Source: Prevotella nigrescens
GTDB taxonomy: Bacteria > Bacteroidota > Bacteroidia > Bacteroidales > Bacteroidaceae
Assembly: GCF_031191185.1 (NCBI RefSeq)
Contig: NZ_CP133464.1
Coordinates: 434,001 to 498,000, forward strand
DNA: 64,000 nucleotides
Direction: 5' to 3'
The notes below the pieces were generated by a model. That model was not told the DNA's origin and ran no database searches. It saw nothing but the letters and a program-made list of their open reading frames with translations. Shown piece by piece: positions 17,283-25,400 of the stretch. Within the stretch, counting starts at the first letter, position 1; each line of letters starts with the position of its first letter. The translations under genes were made by a program, and so were the position numbers.

Positions 17283-19838
17283 ATGAAGAAAATATTGACA
17301 ATAAACGCTAAAAGCACTTTCTTCCACTCGTCAAGAATGGGCTGGAAGAGGGTGTCTACGCTTTTCTTGTGTCTTCTTTTCGTCCTTTTTGCATCGGCAC
17401 AAGACCGCATTTCGGGCGTTGTCGTAGACTCTTTAACCCACAAACCCATAGCAAAAGCCAATGTAATGTTGCTGAAAGGCGGCAAGGTAGTTACCTTTTC
17501 GCGTGCCAACGATAAGGGAGAATTCAGCTTTACACACAGCACTGCCAACCTGAAAGAACTGCAGTTGCAAGCCACAGCATTGGAATACGAGAAGAAGCGC
17601 ATAGCCATTGCCACCCCAATGGGCAACCGCATAGCAATGGTACAGAAGGTTTTTGAAATGCAAGAGGTTACGGTGATGGCAGGCCCGATAACTGGTGGCA
17701 AGGACACGATTACGTTCGACCTTACTCGTTTCGCATCAGAAAGAGACAATTCGCTGAAAGATGTACTGGCAAAACTGCCGGGCGTGAACGTCGGAAGCGA
17801 TGGAAAGATAAGCGTAAACGGAAAGGATATCAGTCGCTTTACGGTGGAAGGGCTCGACCTTAGCGACGGACGGTACAACAAACTCACCGAAAACATAAAG
17901 GCAAAGGACGTGAAAAAGGCGGAAGTAATAGAGCACGACCAGCCCATTAAGGCACTGAAAGGAAAGGTTTTCACCGACAATGTGGCAATGAACGTTAAGC
18001 TGAAGGACAACGCCCGCGACCGTCTTTCGGTAACGTTGCGTCCCTATCTTGCCGTGGGAAAGCCGTCGCACGTTGCCGGTTCTGCCAATATGCTGCAGAT
18101 AGGAAAGCGTAAGCAGATTATGTACGATGCGATATACGACCGTCGGGGCAGAGATGTGGCTCAGTCGGGCTTTGCTTTTGTTTCCGATTATATGGCACCA
18201 CAGCCTGCAAGCCTCTCGTCGTGGTACTCTGTTCCCACGCTCAAAGCTCCAATAGATGCTGACCGTTTGCGCTTCAATACGTCGCAAAGTTACAGCATAA
18301 ACCGCCTGCTGAAAACGAAAAATAACAACGAGATGCGCATAACAGCCGACTATTTCCGCAACGTTCTCCGCCAGAACACAGCCAACAGCTCTACCTACTA
18401 CTTTGCCGAAACACCTACAACTACTACCGAAAAGCATCGCATGATACTGAAAGAAGACGTCTTCAATTTCAGCATAGACAAGAAAATAAACACCGAAAAG
18501 TACTATGGTTCGATGCGTTTCAGTGTGAATGCCGAGCAGGACGATGCCTTGTCGGGACTCGAAAGCACAGGGCACGCCAAACTTTCGCAGCGGGTTCGCA
18601 CGCCCGAAGTGAATGTGAAAGGCTACATTACCACCACGCAAAATTGTAAGCGAGGCACACTTTCGCTGCAATCCATAGTGGATTATCACCACACACGCAA
18701 CGATTTATACATCAATACCGACCGCGAGAACATTCAATCGAACCTTTGGCACAACAACAACGAGGTGAGTTGGCGAACCACGGAGAACGGTTTTACGCAG
18801 CATTACAACTTCGATGTAGACTTTCAACACCTGAATGTGCGCAACGGGCACACACAGATAACTTTCCATTCGTCGCCTTCGCTCAACTATGAAAAGGGAA
18901 AATGGCACGCGACGGTACGGCAAGAACTGAACTTGAAGTATCTTACCCAGCAACGCAAATGGTACTTCTATATGTCGCCCTCGCTGTATGCAAACTATAA
19001 AAAGAGCAGTCGTACCGAAACAAACGCATTGTTTTACTACGGTCAATCGCTGCGCGGACTGTCCGATTTCGCCCTCGACAGCTACCGAACCAACTACCGC
19101 ACATGGAAGACTTCGCCTACGTTTATGCCACGTACCCACTCGCTAAACTTCAATCTGACCCACAATTACAAGCGCGTGGCAAGGGAATTCTTTTCCAATT
19201 TCTCGCTGAATGCCAACCGCACATGGAGCAATTCGGTGGTGGATATGCAAATTCAGAACGGCAACTACCTTATGACGTATGCCCAACACAACACCAAAAA
19301 CACCAGCGTAACGGGGCGTTTCTGGGTTTCAAAAGGCTTCTACAAGCAACATTTCAAGACATCGTGCGGCATCTCAGCGGCTTACAGCGACGGCGAACAA
19401 TACACTGCGGGCAAGGTGGTGGGCTACCAATACCGTTCCTTAACGTTTTCGCCATCGCTCACTTATTCGCCTTCGTGGGCATTTGTAACCTACAGTGGCG
19501 ATTTCGCTCTCAGCAAATCAACGTCCGACAATGCGTCTATGTCGTCGCGTTTCAATTGGAAACAGAGCCTGACGCTTACCTCCACCATTCGGAAAGTAGA
19601 CCTTTCGCTGTCTGGCATCTACTATCACAACCAGTTGGAGGGCGCAACGCTCAACACGTTCCTTGCCGATGCGAAAGCAACTTGGCGACAAAAGAACTTC
19701 CTTGTGCTTGCTACGCTTGCCAACTTGTTCAACAAACGCAACTACATAGAAACATCATACAGTGGCGTGGGCATCTTTACAAACAGCTACGAACTGCGTC
19801 CGCGCGAACTGATTCTTACCTTCGAGTTCAGGTTCTAA
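17283..19838 (+). CDS. Outer-membrane beta-barrel protein with carboxypeptidase-like and plug domains
   Basis: An 851-residue protein. The signal peptide ends FVLFASAQ. A CarboxypepD_reg-like domain follows (ISGVVVDSLTHKPIAKANV), then a plug-like segment (LKDVLAKLPGVNVGSDGK), then about 600 residues of alternating aromatic strands ending LILTFEFRF, a typical outer-membrane C-terminal strand. It is TonB-receptor-like, but I see no clear TonB box. The start is uncertain: ATG 17283 (MKKILTINAK) gives a long n-region, whereas ATG 17337 (MGWKRVSTLFLC) gives a textbook signal peptide. It is the last gene of the ABC/GLPGLI cluster. Confidence 0.85.
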   Translation: MKKILTINAKSTFFHSSRMGWKRVSTLFLCLLFVLFASAQDRISGVVVDSLTHKPIAKANVMLLKGGKVVTFSRANDKGEFSFTHSTANLKELQLQATALEYEKKRIAIATPMGNRIAMVQKVFEMQEVTVMAGPITGGKDTITFDLTRFASERDNSLKDVLAKLPGVNVGSDGKISVNGKDISRFTVEGLDLSDGRYNKLTENIKAKDVKKAEVIEHDQPIKALKGKVFTDNVAMNVKLKDNARDRLSVTLRPYLAVGKPSHVAGSANMLQIGKRKQIMYDAIYDRRGRDVAQSGFAFVSDYMAPQPASLSSWYSVPTLKAPIDADRLRFNTSQSYSINRLLKTKNNNEMRITADYFRNVLRQNTANSSTYYFAETPTTTTEKHRMILKEDVFNFSIDKKINTEKYYGSMRFSVNAEQDDALSGLESTGHAKLSQRVRTPEVNVKGYITTTQNCKRGTLSLQSIVDYHHTRNDLYINTDRENIQSNLWHNNNEVSWRTTENGFTQHYNFDVDFQHLNVRNGHTQITFHSSPSLNYEKGKWHATVRQELNLKYLTQQRKWYFYMSPSLYANYKKSSRTETNALFYYGQSLRGLSDFALDSYRTNYRTWKTSPTFMPRTHSLNFNLTHNYKRVAREFFSNFSLNANRTWSNSVVDMQIQNGNYLMTYAQHNTKNTSVTGRFWVSKGFYKQHFKTSCGISAAYSDGEQYTAGKVVGYQYRSLTFSPSLTYSPSWAFVTYSGDFALSKSTSDNASMSSRFNWKQSLTLTSTIRKVDLSLSGIYYHNQLEGATLNTFLADAKATWRQKNFLVLATLANLFNKRNYIETSYSGVGIFTNSYELRPRELILTFEFRF

Positions 19839-19865
19839 AGCCGAAGAAGAACGCCATAAAGGTGT

Positions 19866-20060
19866 AAATATTTTTCACAAGCATATCTGTCGCATGACAA
19901 CCTTATTATCAACACATTGTAAAACCTATTGTTTTACGTTCCAAAAGAGCCGCTTTTGCAAGGTAAAAGCGGCTCTTTTGCGTTGCAAAACCTACGCTTT
20001 CGCAACGTCAAATCGAAATTATCGTTTTCCTTCCGAATTATCTTTATAAAATCAGGACGA
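19866..20060. repeat. Intergenic 22-bp-unit element with flanking arms, copy b
   Basis: Four 22-bp units start with AAA at 19922, 19944, 19966 and 19988. Units 2 and 3 are inverted copies and make a strong hairpin (AAAAGAGCCGCTTTT with AAAAGCGGCTCTTTT), able to act as a terminator both ways between the convergent barrel and crcB genes. The left flank (ATCAACACATTGT) and right flank (GAATTATCTTTATAAAATCA) recur at the copy at 52915-53110. Confidence 0.75.
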
Positions 20061-20157
20061 TTTCCATATATTGTTTCTAAAGTTTCTAAGGATTCTAAAA
20101 AACGATGTTCCCTATAATTCCTATACTCCTAAGCGTTCTTTTAAAAACTAAGGCATG

Positions 20158-20532
20158 CTAAAAGATGCGTGCTGCTTGCTGTCCTCCAACTACTGCAAGG
20201 AAGCCAACAAGAAAGCTGGCAAAAGTATAAAGTAACGCCGTGGTGTGCATTCCGTCTTTCAAAAGCGTGGCATTCTCGTTCATAAAGGTTGAGAAAGTGG
20301 TAAAACCGCCACATAATCCTGTTGTCAGCAGTAGGCGAGTGTTAGGACTGAGCGAGCTGCCAACGGGCAAAGCCGAGACAAAACCAATGATGAAGCAACC
20401 CAGAACATTCACGGCAAACGTGCCAAAAGGATAGGAGGAAACCACCATAGCCGACAACATGCGTGTTACAAGATAGCGAACTACACCACCGAAAAAGCTG
20501 CCGAAGCCCACAAGCATAATGTTTTTGAACAT
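20158..20532 (-). CDS. crcB: Fluoride channel CrcB/Fluc, canonical copy
   Basis: A 124-residue, four-helix membrane protein that exports fluoride. Family residues are present: GGVVRY (Arg19), GTFAVNVLGCFIIG (Asn42) and GGFTTFSTF (residues 75-83, with the phenylalanines of the ion path). I chose the ATG at 20532 (MFKNIMLVGF), the usual length; an upstream ATG at 20577 adds only 15 residues. A degenerate paralogue lies at 33416-33799 on the same strand, with the CRISPR locus between them. Confidence 0.92.
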   Translation of the reverse strand: MFKNIMLVGFGSFFGGVVRYLVTRMLSAMVVSSYPFGTFAVNVLGCFIIGFVSALPVGSSLSPNTRLLLTTGLCGGFTTFSTFMNENATLLKDGMHTTALLYTFASFLVGFLAVVGGQQAARIF

Positions 20533-20539
20533 CTGTTTT

Positions 20540-20752
20540 TTATGTGCAAAAATACGAAAAATGCAATAAATAGACAAACTCGCATCGGTTTTTAAAAGAA
20601 AAATTGTAACTATTATTAAGTTTGGGAAGTTCTTTCATGGCTTTTTTCAGTTCGTCAATCTCCAGCGCATCTGTTTCTGCACCATCTGGAATGGTCGTCA
20701 ACTTATGTTGCGGCTCATATTCTATAAATTCAACTTCGGACTTCTCTTGCAT
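20540..20752 (-). CDS. Possible small acidic protein upstream of crcB
   Basis: A 70-codon frame ending 8 bp before the crcB start. The first 50 residues are charged (EYEPQHKLTTIPDG, EIDELKKAMKEL), with codon use like real genes. The last 20 become aromatic and less credible. I recognise no family. It could be a small gene co-transcribed with crcB or a chance frame. Confidence 0.3.
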   Translation of the reverse strand: MQEKSEVEFIEYEPQHKLTTIPDGAETDALEIDELKKAMKELPKLNNSYNFSFKNRCEFVYLLHFSYFCT

Positions 20753-20934
20753 TATTCTATTTCATTCCACTGCACATATAAAAGCAAATACGTTTTGAAT
20801 ATTTCCATCGCATTTAAACCAATAATGAACCATTATGGTTTAATGGCTGATTGGGGTTAAATAAAATACCGACCATCTGAAGCATATTTCATTGAAATTT
20901 CGTAACTTTGTGGTGCAACATAAAAATAAAAGTT

Positions 20935-21774
20935 ATGGAATATACTAAATTAACAAATGGCGTAGAGATGCCATTATTAGGATATGGCGTGTTCAGAGTA
21001 CCGGCAGACGAGTGCGAACGGTGTGTAAGCGATGCGCTTTCTGTGGGCTACAGACTGATAGACACAGCACAAGTATATCGCAACGAAGAGGGTGTGGGCA
21101 GTGCATGGCGCAAGAGTGGCATTGCGAGGAACGAACTTTTTATTGTAACCAAGGTATGGATTACCAATTCGGGAGAAGAACGAGCAGCGGAAAGCATAGA
21201 CGAAAGTTTGCGCAAACTGCAAACCGACTACGTAGACTTGTTGCTTATCCATCAGCCTTACGGCGATGTGTTTGGCACGTGGCGCGCAATGGAGAAAGCA
21301 TATAAAGATGGTAAGGCACGTGCCATTGGCGTATCGAACTTTCAGGCAGGACGCTTCTTCGACTTCGTAAACTTTGCCGACACAAAACCAATGGTAAACC
21401 AATTGCAGTGCAACACGTTGGCACAACAAAAGGACATTCAGCCATTCCTGGCAGAAACAGGAACAAAAACAATGGCATGGGGTCCACTGGGCGGACAAGG
21501 TGCCGATGGTATTGTGAAGAGCGAACTGCTTGCAAGCATCGGACAGAAGTATGGCAAATCGGCAGCACAGGTGGCTCTCCGCTGGCTAATTCAGCGCGGC
21601 ATAGTTGCCATACCAAAGAGTAGCCATATAGAACGTATGAAACAGAACATCGATGTCTTCGACTTTTCGCTAACAAATGACGATATGGCGCAGATAGAAA
21701 CAATGAATCAATCGGACACTGGTTTCAGAAATTACACAGATCCACAATATATAAAGCATCTGATAGAGTTTTAA
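20935..21774 (+). CDS. Aldo/keto reductase
   Basis: A 279-residue NADPH-dependent oxidoreductase of the 2,5-diketo-gluconate reductase-like group. The TIM-barrel tetrad is visible: Asp and Tyr in LIDTAQVYRNE, Lys in IVTKVW and His in LLIHQP. The cofactor loop reads IPKSSHIERMKQN. The ATG at 20935 precedes the conserved MEYTKLTNGVEMP. A TAACTTTG -7 element at 20903-20910 lies 25 bp upstream, without a clear -33. The physiological substrate cannot be read from sequence. Confidence 0.93.
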   Translation: MEYTKLTNGVEMPLLGYGVFRVPADECERCVSDALSVGYRLIDTAQVYRNEEGVGSAWRKSGIARNELFIVTKVWITNSGEERAAESIDESLRKLQTDYVDLLLIHQPYGDVFGTWRAMEKAYKDGKARAIGVSNFQAGRFFDFVNFADTKPMVNQLQCNTLAQQKDIQPFLAETGTKTMAWGPLGGQGADGIVKSELLASIGQKYGKSAAQVALRWLIQRGIVAIPKSSHIERMKQNIDVFDFSLTNDDMAQIETMNQSDTGFRNYTDPQYIKHLIEF

Positions 21775-21869
21775 TAACAGAAGAAACCATCAAAACAAGT
21801 CGGTTTTGAGATTTGTGGTTTTGCACCGAATAAAGTAAAGTATAATTGAATGAAAAGAGGTAAAGAAGT

Positions 21870-22262
21870 ATGAAGAAATTAGTTTTAGCAGGAACTGTTA
21901 TAGCTCTTGTATTATCGGCTTGCCATTGTAAGGACAACAACAAAGATATATCGTTGACAGGAAAGAAAGCTACCCTAACCTATCCGGGCATGGTAGCCAA
22001 TGTGAAGTATCTAAACGATAGCACCATTCATTGGAAATCTATAGACGAAAACGATAGCATTGACGAACAAACTAAAGCAATGAAAATGAAAAAGATAGAC
22101 AATGGAAAGTTCTTTATTAGCTGGATAGGAGACTATGGTGTTACATCTAGTCAGGTGGTAGACCTAAATAAGAAGACTTTTATTGAGTTCTATACTTCGG
22201 CAGACATTTTAGGTAACCGAGTTGGTCAGATGATTGAAGGGAAATACGAGTTAGACAAATAA
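21870..22262 (+). CDS. Small lipoprotein, MoaF-like fold
   Basis: A 130-residue protein with a lipoprotein signal (ALVLSAC; cysteine near residue 18). The mature part reads like the MoaF/calycin-type barrel: LTGKKATLTYPG, NGKFFISWIGDYG, then SSQVVDLNKKTFIEFYTS. Function is unknown; the family call rests on motif resemblance only. It is the last gene before the CRISPR array, 139 bp upstream of the first repeat. Confidence 0.65.
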   Translation: MKKLVLAGTVIALVLSACHCKDNNKDISLTGKKATLTYPGMVANVKYLNDSTIHWKSIDENDSIDEQTKAMKMKKIDNGKFFISWIGDYGVTSSQVVDLNKKTFIEFYTSADILGNRVGQMIEGKYELDK

Positions 22263-22401
22263 GTCATAGCTTTTAGACATCGCCTCCTACCCATATCATA
22301 GCAGCAGGAGACAATTTGTTGTGTCTTAATACTCACTTCAATTTATTAAGGTGTCATATTTGCAATATAAATAGCAAGTATGATAACAGGCAGTCTCGTT
22401 C
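22263..22401 (+). other. Region upstream of the first CRISPR repeat (possible leader)
   Basis: This 139-bp stretch is AT-rich, with no gene and no degenerate repeat. Given the crRNA direction it is the 5' side of the array, so a leader or integration end would be expected here. I see only a weak promoter-like CATATTTG and no matching -33 element. Confidence 0.4.
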
Positions 22402-25400
22402 GTTGTGATTTGCTTAAAAAGTTGTATCTTTGTGGTGTCAATTACAACTATAAAGGTTGCGACATCGTTACTATCTCCGTTGTGATTTGCTTAAAAAGTT
22501 GTATCTTTGTGGTGTCAATTACAACCTATTTTCATAAGCACGTTTTCTTTCCTCAGTTGTGATTTGCTTAAAAAGTTGTATCTTTGTGGTGTCAATTACA
22601 ACAGTAAAAAAAGAAAGGACAAAAGCCAAAATGTTGTGATTTGCTTAAAAAGTTGTATCTTTGTGGTGTCAATTACAACAAAGTTTCTTAACCAATTCCG
22701 CATTCTGCGGTTGTGATTTGCTTAAAAAGTTGTATCTTTGTGGTGTCAATTACAACTTTCCATTCTCGTATATATTATGTATTTTAGTTGTGATTTGCTT
22801 AAAAAGTTGTATCTTTGTGGTGTCAATTACAACGCGGACGTAACGAGCCAGGTCCATACTCGCGTTGTGATTTGCTTAAAAAGTTGTATCTTTGTGGTGT
22901 CAATTACAACCAACACGTCGTGTTTTATCTTTAACAGATGGTTGTGATTTGCTTAAAAAGTTGTATCTTTGTGGTGTCAATTACAACACAAAATTTGATT
23001 AAAGTCCTCGCACATTGGTTGTGATTTGCTTAAAAAGTTGTATCTTTGTGGTGTCAATTACAACATCCACTTGTGGCGATATACTGTAAATACAGTTGTG
23101 ATTTGCTTAAAAAGTTGTATCTTTGTGGTGTCAATTACAACATCCTTTTCCTGCTTCGAAACACAGTCAGAGTTGTGATTTGCTTAAAAAGTTGTATCTT
23201 TGTGGTGTCAATTACAACTCTGTATATGTCGTTCCTCCCGTATCTTTGTTGTGATTTGCTTAAAAAGTTGTATCTTTGTGGTGTCAATTACAACCTTAAT
23301 TTGGGGTGTGGGGTTGGTAACTTGTTGTGATTTGCTTAAAAAGTTGTATCTTTGTGGTGTCAATTACAACTTCTTTTCTTTGGATTAATGAACAAACCAA
23401 GTTGTGATTTGCTTAAAAAGTTGTATCTTTGTGGTGTCAATTACAACCTGCAGTTACCACACCATTTGGTACACCATGTTGTGATTTGCTTAAAAAGTTG
23501 TATCTTTGTGGTGTCAATTACAACATTCCACCCTTACCGTCAATCTTCGGATAAGTTGTGATTTGCTTAAAAAGTTGTATCTTTGTGGTGTCAATTACAA
23601 CTCCCATAACTAACTAATCTTTAAAACATTGTTGTGATTTGCTTAAAAAGTTGTATCTTTGTGGTGTCAATTACAACTGCGTATCTAATATATGTGACTC
23701 TTTTCCAGTTGTGATTTGCTTAAAAAGTTGTATCTTTGTGGTGTCAATTACAACGAGCTTCACGAGCAGGTGGAGCGCGTGAATGTTGTGATTTGCTTAA
23801 AAAGTTGTATCTTTGTGGTGTCAATTACAACCTATTTCTGCCATACGGTTGGCGAAATCTGTTGTGATTTGCTTAAAAAGTTGTATCTTTGTGGTGTCAA
23901 TTACAACATATTTTAAAAATGGAATTACAGCCATTAGTTGTGATTTGCTTAAAAAGTTGTATCTTTGTGGTGTCAATTACAACATCAACATACTGCTTAA
24001 CTTCCGATTTATTGTTGTGATTTGCTTAAAAAGTTGTATCTTTGTGGTGTCAATTACAACTTCAGCAGTAAAATTAAAAGAGTTATTTGGTTGTGATTTG
24101 CTTAAAAAGTTGTATCTTTGTGGTGTCAATTACAACTCAATATCTTTATTATACTTATAAAAAAGGTTGTGATTTGCTTAAAAAGTTGTATCTTTGTGGT
24201 GTCAATTACAACATTTATCAATAACCGAATTGTCAAAAGCATGTTGTGATTTGCTTAAAAAGTTGTATCTTTGTGGTGTCAATTACAACCTCATTAGAAC
24301 AACGTAACACTCTATCATAGTTGTGATTTGCTTAAAAAGTTGTATCTTTGTGGTGTCAATTACAACATCAACTTCTTTAGCTGAAACAAGCGCTTGGTTG
24401 TGATTTGCTTAAAAAGTTGTATCTTTGTGGTGTCAATTACAACCGATTAACAACAAACAGTACATCTTTCTCGGTTGTGATTTGCTTAAAAAGTTGTATC
24501 TTTGTGGTGTCAATTACAACAAAAGGAATAAAATAGATAACACGCCAACAGTTGTGATTTGCTTAAAAAGTTGTATCTTTGTGGTGTCAATTACAACGTT
24601 GTACAAAATTCCATACAACGGCTATATGTTGTGATTTGCTTAAAAAGTTGTATCTTTGTGGTGTCAATTACAACGTGGCTTAAGCTGATTTACAACCATA
24701 CTATGTTGTGATTTGCTTAAAAAGTTGTATCTTTGTGGTGTCAATTACAACCACGTTCCTTATTAACGTTTATTCGTTCTAGTTGTGATTTGCTTAAAAA
24801 GTTGTATCTTTGTGGTGTCAATTACAACTATTACCAGTGGCTTACCTATCAAAAACTCGTTGTGATTTGCTTAAAAAGTTGTATCTTTGTGGTGTCAATT
24901 ACAACTGTCACATTGTAACGCATGTTTGTAACCTTGTTGTGATTTGCTTAAAAAGTTGTATCTTTGTGGTGTCAATTACAACACATAATAGAAAGTCCTA
25001 AATTATGAGACAGTTGTGATTTGCTTAAAAAGTTGTATCTTTGTGGTGTCAATTACAACCTTGATGAGCACGCTCAACGTCCATACCCTGTTGTGATTTG
25101 CTTAAAAAGTTGTATCTTTGTGGTGTCAATTACAACTTTTCAAGCGGAGATACCTGATTAGCACTAGTTGTGATTTGCTTAAAAAGTTGTATCTTTGTGG
25201 TGTCAATTACAACTATATGAATTACCAATTTCAAACTCAGATAGTTGTGATTTGCTTAAAAAGTTGTATCTTTGTGGTGTCAATTACAACCGACCATAAA
25301 ATATGCCCAACATAAATACCGTTGTGATTTGCTTAAAAAGTTGTATCTTTGTGGTGTCAATTACAACATAAACTTTTTTTGCATCCTTTGAATAGGCGTT

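Noticed and set aside
19103-19867. 254-codon plus-strand frame overlapping the end of the barrel gene.
   Set aside because: It lies in another frame of a long, well-supported outer-membrane gene and has no recognisable content.
20533-20934. A fluoride riboswitch upstream of crcB.
   Set aside because: I could not find the conserved GG-GAUGG-type core and pseudoknot of the crcB motif before either crcB gene.
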